A DNA stretch of 64,000 bases from Triangularia verruculosa (Eukaryota > Ascomycota > Sordariomycetes > Sordariales > Podosporaceae), in the NCBI GenBank assembly GCA_033296885.1, contig MU863934.1:159911-223910 (forward strand), given 5' to 3'. The notes under the pieces were generated by a model. That model ran no database searches. It had not been told where the DNA came from and saw only the letters and a list, made by a program, of their open reading frames with translations. How positions within the stretch are numbered: the stretch's first letter is position 1; each line of letters begins with the position of its first letter. This document shows positions 21,535 through 32,141 of this stretch, in pieces. The position numbers and the translations under genes are program-made.

Positions 21535-23137
21535 CTAATTGCCCTTCTTCCTCGATCTCATAAACTCCCTCAGCTGCTCGACCTTGCTCACAAAGAACGT
21601 TCCCTTCCGGTCGTCCTTCCAGACGAGCACGCCCACCTCGGCCGCATAGTCGGCCAGCTGCCTGTACTCCTCCATGCTCTCAAAGTCCTTGAACTGGAAC
21701 CCGGGCGTCTTAAGCATCCGCTGGGACTCGAGCTGCCACAGCCTGATCTGGTCGACCACCGTCGGGGGCAGCACCGACGTGCCCTTGATGGCTGCAGCGC
21801 GGACCATTTGCGGATGGGCGTGAGCGGCGAGGTACTCGATAATCTGGTTTGCCGTGATGCCGTCCTTGATAGCTTCTCGGACGGACTCGCGGGTTAAACG
21901 GGCCGTGACCATGTTGGGAAACCGCATGTGGAGGCGGCAGAAGAGCTTAAGGATGGCGATTTGCAAGGGGGAGGATGTGTACGCGTATATCCTGTAGTTG
22001 GTTTCCACGACTATCCCGCCGTTTTCATCTGCCGGGGGAGCATTTTCTCCCGTTGTGCCGAGGCTGCCAGCGTCGCCAGGGGTTTTCTTCGTCGCGGCGT
22101 CGATGCTGGCCGAGACTGACCGGAGGGCGGAGGAAGAGGTCAGGGTTGTTGCTAATCGGGTTGGGTAGTACTGTTGTGGCCTGTCACGGTCAATGTAAAT
22201 GAGGCCAAAGTCTGCTAGGGCAGGTAGCATGTTTTTTCTGGTGTCTGTCAGGGCGGAGGTGTCGTATGCACGACCGAGCTCGAGGGAGGCGAGCATGAAG
22301 AGGAATGAGAGCATCTCGACGTTGTCTATGGGGGTACCAGTGATGTCTGTGCCCTGCTCTTTTGCGGCGGCCTTGTTTCGGTCTGCCGCCTCGAGCCAGA
22401 GGAGGAGAAGGGTCCACACCTGGGCATTGGCTTCCTGGAGGAGGAAGTTGAAGCCGTGCTCGCTGATTTGAACAAAGCCACCGTCGCCTTCTCGAACGAG
22501 ACCACCCATCTTTAAGAGTTCCCTGACCGCTCGCTTGGGGCCGCCGCCCGCACCACCACGTCTGCCGCCCTCATCGGCTTTCATGGGCACGCTGTTGACC
22601 ACGTAGTATAAAATGTCCTGCCATATTCTGCCGGCCCAGTGGTCGAGATATTGAATATCGATTTTTGGGTCCACTGGGAGGGTGCTTGGCACGCCGAAGC
22701 TGTTGTGTGACCCGCCGCCTTCGAGGGCTAACCGGAGGCTCTTCTTGAAGTTGGCCGTGAGTTGGATGTCGTTACCTTTCTTCGCCCGGGTCGACTGTGA
22801 CACTTGAATAATGTGTAGCGAACGCAGGATTCCGATCGCTCGTTGGCTCGAAGCCTTCCCTTCTGGCCGCGTCCACAGCTCGAGATCATTGGTCGTGAAC
22901 GGGGTCGGGCTGTATAGGAGAGCTTGGACATATACCTTTGCTGCGGGGGCGCGTTTGTTAGCAAAGTCGGTCTTCCAGATCAGGCAGATGGAGAGACATA
23001 CCTAAATGTGGGAGCATGCGCCGGAAGATAGCAAAGGCTGTAGAGGGCTGCTGGTATAGCTTTCTAAACGTTGCGCCTGGCAGCTTCTCGAGATACTCAG
23101 AGAGCATGAAGGACGAAGGGCCAAAGGAGGAGGACAT
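21535..23137 (-). CDS. TFB2: TFIIH core subunit Tfb2 (p52)
   Basis: Two exons, 23002-23137 and 21535-22940, with a 61-nt intron; 513 aa, starting MSSSFGPSSFMLSEYLEKLPG. Motifs along the protein are those of Tfb2/p52: LYSPTPFTTNDLELW (winged-helix N-terminal part), ALEGGGSHNSFGVP, LLKMGGLV, GFNFLLQEANAQVWTLLLLWL, FLFMLASLELGRAY, ADFGLIYI, VVETNYRIYAYTSSPLQIAIL, and the C-terminal dimerisation region VVDQIRLWQLESQRM..GFQFKDFESMEEY. Tfb2 anchors and stimulates the XPB helicase and binds Tfb5 in TFIIH, acting in promoter opening and nucleotide-excision repair in the nucleus. A Gly-rich insertion (GGRRGGAGGG) and an Ala/Thr-rich linker are the only lineage-specific parts. Housekeeping gene, expected single copy. 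Confidence 0.95.
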
Positions 23138-23785
23138 GATGGTTGGCTGCCCGGCGCACGCGTTGCTTATTGCTGATAAATTCCGCGATCACTCCGGTTC
23201 GTCTCGGGTTCGCTCAGCGCATAGTCTTGTTTTTGTATATCTTAGTTTCGTCCAGTTCGGGGTATCGTCGATTATCGCAAGATGCGGAGTGGGTTGAGAT
23301 GCTGGGGGTTCATTGAGGCGTTGTGAATTGGCTGTTGCAGACACCGTTCAGCGGCAGGCATCCCCAAAATCTGGAAGGCTGCCGCTGAAAGAATGGCAGG
23401 GATGGTTGACAAGGCCCCACATCGCGGCTAGTTCCGTTGAGCATCCGCGCTGTCGGGTGCTGTGGTGAACTTGCTTTTCCATTTACCTGTCCGGGCTCAG
23501 ACGGCACTGTTTCAACAAGACATCGAAAAGAAGGGGCCGGAGGACAGGCTTTTTTACCAGGGGATTTCTAATGCAGATGTCAATACAGAGATGGTGGAAT
23601 CGCACACAAACGGGCACCTTGCTAGCCATGGTTGAATTCCCCACATGCCGAGTGTTGTGCCGGTTATCGGGTCTTGCACGACGTCACAGAGTGGGGGTTC
23701 GGGCTGTGTCCCGCGATGAACCAGATGTGTTTTTAAAGAGTTTCAACCCCCTTTAACTCGGTGTATGTATCAAACCGCCGCCAAA
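23138..23785. other. Divergent promoter region, Tfb2 / thioesterase
   Basis: Short shared upstream region of the two genes. No coding feature or repeat recognised. Confidence 0.5.
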
Positions 23786-24655
23786 ATGACCGGAGTCAAA
23801 CTGCCACCAGTGAGATTCGTGAGATCAGTATGACATAGAACCCCCATGCGTGCTTCAGAAACGGAAGTCACTGACGTGTCCGAAAAGGTTCTCAAATCAT
23901 TCATGGCCGAGTCTGGCCTGGAGCCGAGGTGGGTGTCCTTGGGGTTGCCGTTTGGAGTTCAGGAGTGCATAATTACTTAACCCTGTTTTTTTGACTCCAG
24001 ATTGTTTGGGCCTCATGTAAGTGCCCGGTCCAGGAATTTTCCAGTTTGCCAGGTACAGATGTTAATCCGGTGTTGATAAAGCTTCGTGTCATGAATGCGA
24101 CAAAGGGCAAGGTTGACCTCGAGTTAGATATCACAAAAGATCATACGGTGACTTTCCGTCTGTCCTTTGAATCCCTTCCAAGACGGCTACTTACAGAAAA
24201 CCCTTAGAATCGTCTCAAGATCATTCATGGTGGCACAATTGCTAGTTTGGTTGACCTAGGCGGTTCCCTGGCCGTTGCCTCGGAAGGCTTGTATGCCACT
24301 GGCGTTTCTACCGACCTCAACGTCACCTACCTTAAATCCGGGGGTACAGTGGGAGACAAACTCCAAGCGACTGCTGAATGTGAAAAGAGTCCGTACATCT
24401 TCTGCCTCATCTCCAAAAGTAGTCCATCTCGCTGACACTTGCTTTCCAGTTGGCAAAACTCTAGCCTTCACCAAGGTCACCTTCACCAATCCCCAGGGAG
24501 AACTCGTCGCTAGGGGTAGCCATACTAAGTACGCTTGCTTTTGATGGGACTATGATCTGCTCTAACCTCGATGCAGATATGTCACGGCAGCCTGGAAAGG
24601 AAGCCACCCATATACTCCTCCTGAGGGTGCTGAAATTGCGGATGAGGTGGACTAG
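23786..24655 (+). CDS. Hotdog-fold acyl-CoA thioesterase (ACOT13-like)
   Basis: Seven small exons rebuilt by phase: 23786-23818 (or -23809), 23888-23928, 24001-24016, 24082-24147, 24208-24388, 24450-24528 and 24577-24655; 164 (or 161) aa. The core is IIHGGTIASLVDLGGSLAVAS, the PaaI/ACOT13 HGGxxxxLxD motif with the catalytic Asp, then GVSTDLNVTYLKSGG, GDKLQATAEC, GKTLAFTKVTFTNPQGELVARGSHTKYV. The family hydrolyses acyl-CoA thioesters, often near mitochondria; the exact substrate is not readable. The first exon boundary is uncertain because two GTGAGA donors (23810 and 23819) both keep frame. The 16-nt exon 3 is very small but needed to give RLFGPH. Confidence 0.8.
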
Positions 24656-25267
24656 TCGTTAGCGTCACATGTATGCAACGGAAGTATATGGATGGATACA
24701 GAGCGGTCTTTGCGTGTACTCACGAGATACCCCTGAATTGAAATTACATCACGCTCTCTTTGTCACGAAGCAGAGGCAAGAGCCACAGAGGAGCTTTGTC
24801 TAGGTACCTGACGGCCTTAACTGCTCCGCAACCCATCTGAAGTTTCCCGCATGTGGTCCCTGCGGTTGCACTCCATTCGATTCAAGCTACCGCCGACAGA
24901 GAAAAAGCGGAAACTGTTGGCCGCGGGCACTTGCTTTCTTCGGCTCTTCGTGACCAACCCAATCGGTTTCATGCGGACAGGCAAGTAAGCGCGGTGCTCT
25001 CAGAAGGAGCAGCTTGACTTGAGACGAGGGCGTTCACTTGACCTGGTAGTGGGGCTAATAAGTCACCGTGACTGCCCGGGGAACAATTTCTCTAACCGAT
25101 CCATCAATATAAAAGACACCTCTATTCTCAGTCTCTGTCTCACTCTTACTCTCCAGCCCAGGGACAACTTCCGCCGCCTCTACTCAATTTCACTGGAGCG
25201 CCACCCTTGCTCCCATCCTCATCAGAAAACACACTACAGCTCCCCATCATCCACAATCGTCGGCAAC
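24656..25267. other. Intergenic (0.6 kb)
   Basis: 3' flank of the thioesterase and promoter of the eqolisin-like gene. Holds one ctaggtacctg word near 24800 and the TATA box listed separately. Confidence 0.5.
25107..25115 (+). promoter_or_regulatory. TATA box of the eqolisin-like gene
   Basis: atataaaag about 155 bp before the ATG at 25268, followed by a CT-rich stretch (25120-25160) typical of a fungal transcription start region. Confidence 0.5.
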
Positions 25268-26095
25268 ATGTATCTTCGCCTCCTCACCTGCGCCATTGCA
25301 GCTATAATGGCCCGTGTGGCCTTCGCTGTCAATAGCCCGTCTGTCCTCGGCATTGGCCGCCCAACCCATGGTAACAGTTCCAACTCCGCAGTTTCGAATG
25401 GTGTTGGCGTCCCATACTATACAGACAACTGGAGTGGTCTGTCAATCACCAAGACTCCCGAAGTTGGCATCTCCTTCGTCCAGGGTAACTTCACCATCCC
25501 AAATTTCCCTCAGATCAACAACGACACTTGGATGCGCATTGCGATTCAGTTGGACGGCAGTCTAGAGTGCGACACATCGTGGTTGACAGTCGGCATCGCG
25601 ATCGACGGCAGCCTGCCCGAGTCTGAGCGTTATTCAGCCTTTTGGCAGTTCAACAATGAAACCACGCATTTCTTGAACTCGTCATTCCCCTTGTCCCCTG
25701 GAGACGACATTGGCCTTCAAATCATCCCCCACTCGACCACGTCGGCGAACATTGAGATTTACAATGCGATGACCAACATGCGACATGTGTCCGATTCTTC
25801 GAGTGACCAGCCGACGTGCCTGGTTAGTGCCGACTGGGTGATGCAGGCTTATCATGACCAAGTGGCGTCTGGTGAATGGGACCTCTATTTCAACACAACC
25901 AAGTGGGGTACCAGTGACGGGAAGGTGTGGACGGCAGGGCTTGGGAATGGGCCGGCAACCGAGCATTTGTGCCAGTTGATGGTACCGCCGTCGGACGACC
26001 CGAACGGCAGTCCCGAGTTCGACGTGTGGTGTTACATGACAGATTCATGGGGGCCCAGGCCGGGGCAGCTGAGATGTGTTCGCCATGCGAACTGA
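25268..26095 (+). CDS. Secreted eqolisin-like (peptidase G1 fold) protein, catalytic pair replaced
   Basis: Single exon, 275 aa from the ATG at 25268. The frame is open about 250 nt further upstream, but the TATA box at 25107 and the signal peptide fix this start. Residues 1-20 (MYLRLLTCAIAAIMARVAFA) are a signal peptide. The rest follows the glutamic peptidase G1 layout: DNWSGLSI, FVQGNFTIP, WMRIAIQLDGSLECDTSWLTVG, YSAFWQF, LSPGDDIGLQI, CLVSADWVMQAY. By eye against scytalidoglutamic peptidase, the catalytic Gln of the LQTG motif is Thr107 and the catalytic Glu of the AEWIVE-like motif is Gln193. Several N-glycosylation sites (NSS, NFT, NDT, NET) are present. It is probably a non-enzymatic secreted beta-sandwich protein or one with altered activity. 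Confidence 0.75.
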   Translation: MYLRLLTCAIAAIMARVAFAVNSPSVLGIGRPTHGNSSNSAVSNGVGVPYYTDNWSGLSITKTPEVGISFVQGNFTIPNFPQINNDTWMRIAIQLDGSLECDTSWLTVGIAIDGSLPESERYSAFWQFNNETTHFLNSSFPLSPGDDIGLQIIPHSTTSANIEIYNAMTNMRHVSDSSSDQPTCLVSADWVMQAYHDQVASGEWDLYFNTTKWGTSDGKVWTAGLGNGPATEHLCQLMVPPSDDPNGSPEFDVWCYMTDSWGPRPGQLRCVRHAN

Positions 26096-26662
26096 GATGG
26101 GAACTGCACGTTGAAAGTAGGAGAATCCTGGAATCATCAATGGCGGGAGTCTTGAGCCATCTCTTCAAGCTGGCTTATCGCATCAAGAATCATAGCATGG
26201 AATGAAAAGCACTTCTGTGTCACGGTTTGACTGCATATCCATGGTTATATCTGTTGTGTGCTGAGCGCTTTTAATGTTAGAGGCGGAGCCATCGCGCCTT
26301 TCATGAAACAATGCTTTAGGTGCCTCTGACGTACTGACTTAAGCTAGAGATAAGTATGCGGACATGACCTAGTCAGAACTGAGGAACCGTATAGATGTCA
26401 AGATATTTATTTGACTGGTAGACAAATCTCCAACCCCCTCCAGCCCCTTCATACATCCCGTTCAATGAACACAATTATCCTATTCTATGCAAATACAAAA
26501 TGCAAAAATGATGGCATGTCCCGCCCATCTCCCCGAATAACGCCGAAATGTCAAATGGTATCCCAAAACCCCCGCCTGTGTATTATCTAAAATTTATCGT
26601 GTATCGTACTTTCATATATTCATCCCCTTGCCCGCTGGACCTGTTGAGAGATCTAGACTCAT
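26096..26662. other. Intergenic, convergent 3' flanks
   Basis: Between the 3' ends of the eqolisin-like gene and the minus-strand membrane protein. AT-rich around 26400-26620; nothing else recognised. Confidence 0.5.
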
Positions 26663-28525
26663 CTATGATGGAGGTTTGTGCACTGGGGGCGGTGTTAGAA
26701 TCCCCACCGGCTCGGTTTCGGCTGAGACCACAATCGAAGGGGAGTTGAATCCGCTCGGTTGGATGGTGAGTGAACTGCCTGGCCTGACTGAAGGCGATGC
26801 GGTGTCTGGATTGTCGTTGTGGCGAGGGCCAGAGTCATGGGAGGCCCTGCCGCTGTTGGCATCCGGCCTGGACGAACCCCCTGGCACAATCTGCAAGGAG
26901 GAAGTAGTGAGTTCTGGCCGCGAGGGCGGGTTCGGTGACAAAGCTCTGGACGATGACGGCGGACTGGGTCGTGTGAAACCCGCGACGCTTCCAGTGAAAC
27001 TGTTTGCCCTAGACCGTCGCCGTCCACGATCATCGTCTTCTGCTCGGGGGGTGTTGTATATCTGTTCTAATAGGGCTAGGTTCGGGTGACGAAAGGGTTC
27101 TCCTGGAATCTGTGGGTAGTCGCTTGCTTTGCCGTGCTGGAACTCAGAGTCGTCAAAAGTCTCTGGGGCTGCGGTGCCGAATAGTTTGCTGATGGTGCCG
27201 AGGGCCTTTGCGACCTTTCGTCGTTTCCCTGCATCAGGTCGGATGGGGGCGTCGGAGAGCTTGTCTTCGCTGATGCGTCCCGGCCCGGGCTGGCTGATGA
27301 AGAGCCCATTCTGCACGGAAAACTCGTCGTGGTGATGTGAGCAGTTGCAATGGCCAGAGGTAGGCCTTTCTGCAGCGACCATGTCTTCTGCCAGCAGCAT
27401 GTAAAGGGAACCACAGGCGGCCAAGGCTGATGCGACGATGGGTGCCCATTGACCTGATATTTGAAGGTTAGTAGAGTGGTCGAAAAAGTATTGAGTTATC
27501 GAAGACGTACCGACATTGGCCATGGGTTCTGTCTGCCACCTGACTGGGTCACTCCAGAAGTTCAGTTCCCCAACAACAAGGATCGCAACCACAGCAGCTC
27601 CAAACACAGGAATTTCCACAACACTCAGGAAGCCCCTGATGATGTTATTCACGCTTTTCATCCTCTCAGGGGTGGCGCCATTCGTCCCAGTTTCCGGCTG
27701 ATCGGTGTACTTCTCTCCAAAGCGCTCTTGCCAGTTCACCTTGAGGATCTTATCCCACATAGAGACCATCGAAAGGATGGCAGGAATGCAGCAGGCAGCG
27801 GAAAAGAGCGTTGCGGTGCCAAATTTCATGACGGTAGGCTCGGGAATGACATAGATTTCGTCTGCGCTGCCCTGTCGCATGGGAGAATAGGGCCCGTTAT
27901 CGATAGAGCACACAAGACCACATAAGCTTTCGCCATATTTGAAAAGAGACTCGTCCGTGACACAGGGCACTGCCTCAGACCGGAAGAACTCGACCGTCAA
28001 GGCGACCAACCCGACAAGAATGATGCCTGCCCAGAGGAAGATGGTGTTTCGACCGGGGTTGTTGAAGTAAGTCGTTGACAGTCGAACTGTGATAGGGGCC
28101 GTCAGGATGCCGATGGAGCAGAACTGGAAAGCACCATAAATGTCCATGTCAACAGCGTTGGGAACATGTAACGCCGCCAATGCCACCCCGTGAACCGCGG
28201 CAACGGCAGGAAAAATCAAGGCTGCAGCCAAACAGGCATTTCGAAGCCATTCCGTCTTTCTGGCGAGCACACAAGCTGCAACAAGAACATAGTATCTGAC
28301 AAACAATGGACGTGTTAGTGCGCGGTTTTGCCTCAAGTGCTGAGTGGATACGTACAATACTCTGCTACCAGGTCCATATTGACCAGACACGGGCCATGAG
28401 CACACAACATTCTTGGGGGTCTCTATTACTTGCACTGCAGCTCTAAGTGCAGGTACCACAGCGTCAGCGGTGCTGTTGCGGGCAATAAAGTCATAGGCGT
28501 GAGAGAGTGGCGGAAGCGCGGGCAT
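26663..28525 (-). CDS. Polytopic membrane protein with long disordered C-terminus
   Basis: Exons 28356-28525, 27511-28295 and 26663-27453; 581 aa. The frame is also open through both introns (60 and 57 nt). They are called because they have clean donors (GTACGT), branch points (CTAAC) and acceptors, and removing them restores RVLYYVLVAACVLA and NVGQWAPIVASALAACG. The N-terminal 330 residues hold about six or seven hydrophobic segments (YYVLVAACVLA, ACLAAALIFPAVAAVHGVAL, FQFCSIGILTAPITV, IFLWAGIILVGLVALTV, GTATLFSAACCIPAILSMVS, VFGAAVVAILVVG, IVASALAACGSLYMLLAED). The C-terminal 240 residues are Pro/Ser/Arg-rich and presumably cytosolic. The pattern matches a family of uncharacterised ascomycete membrane proteins; no transporter or receptor motif was recognised. 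Confidence 0.75.
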   Translation of the reverse strand: MPALPPLSHAYDFIARNSTADAVVPALRAAVQVIETPKNVVCSWPVSGQYGPGSRVLYVSTQHLRQNRALTRPLFVRYYVLVAACVLARKTEWLRNACLAAALIFPAVAAVHGVALAALHVPNAVDMDIYGAFQFCSIGILTAPITVRLSTTYFNNPGRNTIFLWAGIILVGLVALTVEFFRSEAVPCVTDESLFKYGESLCGLVCSIDNGPYSPMRQGSADEIYVIPEPTVMKFGTATLFSAACCIPAILSMVSMWDKILKVNWQERFGEKYTDQPETGTNGATPERMKSVNNIIRGFLSVVEIPVFGAAVVAILVVGELNFWSDPVRWQTEPMANVGTSSITQYFFDHSTNLQISGQWAPIVASALAACGSLYMLLAEDMVAAERPTSGHCNCSHHHDEFSVQNGLFISQPGPGRISEDKLSDAPIRPDAGKRRKVAKALGTISKLFGTAAPETFDDSEFQHGKASDYPQIPGEPFRHPNLALLEQIYNTPRAEDDDRGRRRSRANSFTGSVAGFTRPSPPSSSRALSPNPPSRPELTTSSLQIVPGGSSRPDANSGRASHDSGPRHNDNPDTASPSVRPGSSLTIQPSGFNSPSIVVSAETEPVGILTPPPVHKPPS

Positions 28526-29459
28526 GTCCTGTCCTTGGCAATGCCGAGAGGAAATAAGCTCGTCTAAGAAAAGCGAAGCATCAAGGCAGATCGAAAGTGG
28601 CTGGAATGGCAGAAAGAGATGGGAGAAAAGGAGGGGAGGGTGATAGCGCCATCCGGAGGAACTGCGTCTGGTTGTTATGCAGATGGCGTCGACAGAGCCT
28701 CACTGCTGAAATGTAGGACTCAATTCCTTCAAGGACACCGGTGAATCAGAAGAGGAAATCGGCGGCAAACAAGGCGAGGGAACAGGACCATGTACCGCTG
28801 TCTCGGTGTGGTAGCACAATACAACATCGCATTGTCATCTCTCAATTACGCGTGCTATTCCCGCGAAGTAGGGCTGTCTGATGCCTCACGTGCCCTCTTG
28901 CCGGTTTGGAGTTTGTGCCTATGAGAGGGCAAGCATGCCAGTAACTCTGTGTGGCCGTGCCCGAGGATCGCTGGTTGAGAACTGGGTGTCGGGTGGTTGA
29001 GGTTGTCATATCTCTTGCATTTGACAGAGCAATAAGGTACAGTAGTGCTGTCGGGGATTCCCCGCATGGGTGGCTGTGCTTAGCGGTCCTGGGCAATCGG
29101 TTCCCGATGTGGCAGTCGGCGAAGCTTGATCTCGGTCTCCTTTGCGGCTTCGGAAAAGCCAGGTCAGAGGGCACTGGAACGCTACCTCCTCCTACACGTC
29201 CCGCCTGGTGCAGTCCAGCAGGGCTAAGCCATGCACCGCGCCGATTTTCCCAGTGGACGAATAAATTGATACTAGCCACTCAGCGTTGCACGTGTCTCCA
29301 CCCGCCCCGCAAAACATCGCCCAGCCAGGCTTTTGAGGCTCTCGTTATCACAAGATATTTTCACCATGTTCCCCAATCTTCCATGATTGTTTTGACTCTC
29401 ATTTTGCCGTTTTGACATGTCGCAAGTCTAGTGACTGCTGACCACGGCGCGCCGACAAC
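28526..29459. other. Divergent promoter region (0.93 kb)
   Basis: Upstream of both the minus-strand membrane protein and the plus-strand transporter. No coding feature recognised. Confidence 0.5.
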
Positions 29460-31613
29460 ATGGCGACCACGGCAGACCCGAACACCGCCGATCAAAAAAT
29501 CACGGAGTGGCGGTCAATGGTCACCCTCATTGTGTTCGTCCTCACCAGTAAGTTGATATCGCCCATAGTTGGTGTTATGAACATAGCAACGGCTAACAAA
29601 ACTCTAAATAGATGTTGTGGTTCTATTTCCGTTCCATATTCCCTTCTATGTTCCGCGCTGGCTTTACAACGGTTTTCTAAGGGCTCTGAGCTCCTTGCGT
29701 ATCATCTCGCCTCGCAACAAGAATGAAGAGACCGACTCATCATGGGTGCGGTTACGACTCTCAATGAACATCGTGACCGCACCCGTGATTGCAGATCTAT
29801 TTCTTCTGGCCATCCAAGCCATCGGTCGTACAGAGGTCAAGGACGGAACCTTGGGAGCCGACCACATTCATCCTATCGACATCATGGTCTTCTTCATCAC
29901 CTTGGCCTACATCGCCATATCAATTGACGCGTCTGGACTGATCAGATACTTGGCTTTCAAGGTGCTTCAATGGGGAGGCAAAGTCGGCCATCGCCTCTTC
30001 TTCTACCTCTACCTCTTCTTCTTCAGCATAGGCAGCTTCGTGGGCAATGATCCCATCATTCTATCTGGCACCGCTTTCTTGGCCTACATGACACGCGTCT
30101 CGAGCAACATCGTCCATCCTAGGGCTTGGATCTACACTCAGTTTGCCGTGGCCAACATTGCATCCGCCATCCTCGTGTCTTCGAACCCGACAAACCTGGT
30201 CTTGGCAGGCGCCTTCAAGATTCGCTTCATCGACTACACAGCGAATATGGTGGTTCCTGTTATCATTACAGCCATTGTTCTCTTCCCGTTCCTGTTGTAC
30301 ATTGTTTTTGCCAGCGAGTCTCTGATCCCTGTCGAGATCAAGATGCACGAGCTTCCAGAAGAGGCACGGGGCAAGAAGCCGGTTAATCCTAACATCCCAA
30401 ATGCGAGGGGAACTGCAGAACAGCAAGAAGACGAGCCGGGGGAGCAGGGGAAGCTTCTTTCCCTCGAGGAAATCATGAACCCTTTCCTTGACAAGAGTGG
30501 CGCTGGGTTCGGAGCGGCCATCATGGCTTTGGCATTAATTTCAGTGTTATCGCTGAATGCCGCCTCACAAAGCCTTCCAGAGGGAGTTGTCCTTCAAGTC
30601 TACTGGGTAACACTGCCGGCGGCCTTTATTATGCTGGTGTGGGATCTGTCATTTGGCTGGCTCCATCGCCACGAGACGCGTAGAATCGCTCGAGAGGGTC
30701 AGGAACAGGTTGAGCGGGCAAAGGCTGAGCAAGCAAGGATCCTGAGAGAAGAGAGGGAACTCGCCGTTCTCCAAGAAGAGGATCTAGTAGTGACTGTCGC
30801 CGGCAACGATGTCGCTGTAGTGGGTAGCGATTCGGAAATCACCAAGTCACAGAGCACCACTACCGATGAGAAGAAGGAGGCTTCTCTGGAAAAGGATATA
30901 CCGTCAGCGGAAACGCTGGCCAAGTCCAACAACACAGAGCATCGAACATTGTCGTCAGTCGCGAGGGATGCATACAGGTGGTCACAGGAGACTTTCCCCA
31001 CTGCTACCGCGGTTCTCTCACATCTGCCTTACGCGCTGGTTCCATTTGCATTCGCCATGTTTGTTCTGGTGCAAGCGTTAGTCACAAAGGGCTGGGTGGA
31101 GGTGTTTGCCAGGGGATGGGATCACTGGGTGAACAAGACTGGAACGGTCGGTGCCATAGGAGGCATGGGGTTTCTCTCGGTCATCCTTTGTAACGTAAGT
31201 GATGGCAGCAAACTGCAGATTGCGTGGGCTAGTTCTAACCCGAGGTTCAACAGTTTTCTGGCACCAATATCGGTACCACGATCTTGCTATCTCGTATCAT
31301 CCAAGCGTGGCTACGTATACATGAAGACAACGGGAGCCCTATCAGTGAAAGGACCTACTACGCTACAATCTATAGCATGGCACTTGGTGTCAACTACGGG
31401 GCCTTCAGCACAGCTATCAGCGCCTCTCTCGCGGGCTTACTTTGGCGAGATATTTTGGCCAAGAAGCACATTCACGTCAGGCGGCTCGACTTTGCGCGAG
31501 TCAACCTTCCGATCATTGCCATTGCCATGACCGTAGGTTGCGCCGTGCTGATTGGGGAGATTTATATTATTAGGAATGATCAGCCATTTGACCTGAGGCC
31601 GATTTTGGAGTAA
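29460..31613 (+). CDS. ArsB/citrate-type (ion transporter superfamily) membrane transporter
   Basis: Three exons, 29460-29547, 29612-31194 and 31254-31613, phases matching; 676 aa. Hydrophobic helices are spread over two halves: IVFVLTNVVVLFPFHIPF, VIADLFLLAIQAI, IDIMVFFITLAYIAISIDASGLIRY, LFFYLYLFFFSIGSFVGNDPIILSG, FAVANIASAILVSSNPTNLVLAGA, then a second half with FGAAIMALALISVL, YALVPFAFAMFVLVQALV and FSGTNIGTTILLSRIIQ. Motifs such as SSNPTNLV and GTNIGTT are the inverted re-entrant signatures of the ArsB/NhaD/CitMHS superfamily. A charged cytosolic loop (about residues 370-470, Glu/Lys/Ala-rich, probably coiled-coil) separates the halves. The substrate (arsenite, Na+/H+, dicarboxylate or silicate-like anions) cannot be read. 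No arsenate-reductase neighbour is present, so a role in arsenic resistance is not supported by context. Confidence 0.85.
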
Positions 31614-32141
31614 GGAGGGAATTTATAGACGTTTGAATAGACTAATAGCATTGCATACGGCTTGGCTTTTGCACATAGTCCGGGTGTGGTTGATACCCAC
31701 AGCCCATCCCGTGCATATGCAGGAGAATCACGAACAGCACAGCAGGAGGCCGACTCAGCTCACTGCAGCCCAGCCAAGATAAGAATATATTCTTACAAAC
31801 CTGCTTATCATCGCTCTCTTCATTGGACTTTCGTTGATTACCTCATTGGCCCCCGTACTTCTTATCTCGCTTTTACCTGCACATCAGCTTCGCATTCCGG
31901 CTTATCGTCGTACGATTAGCAAATATCTCACCATTCACTCGCACTCTATAAGATGCTCCTGCAAAGACCGTAGCGGTTCTGTGGGGCGGGAGCATATCTC
32001 AGGTGCCTTGCTCTTCTCCCTCACCTGCAGCCATAACCACAGTTTCCCCCTCACCTTCTCACCACCAATCCTACGTATTGCCCACCACTTCGTCGCGCTC
32101 GGATAAATTCCTATCGTATCCCATATACAACGCCGATCACC
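31614..32141. other. Intergenic (0.53 kb)
   Basis: 3' flank of the transporter and promoter of the nucleoside hydrolase gene, with a CT-rich leader from about 32000. Confidence 0.5.
31945..31952 (+). promoter_or_regulatory. Possible TATA box of the nucleoside hydrolase gene
   Basis: tctataag about 190 bp upstream of the ATG at 32142; position is compatible but not decisive. Confidence 0.3.

Noticed and set aside
29460..31613. Arsenic resistance cluster around the ArsB-like transporter
   Set aside because: No arsenate reductase, methyltransferase or regulator nearby; the superfamily has many other substrates.
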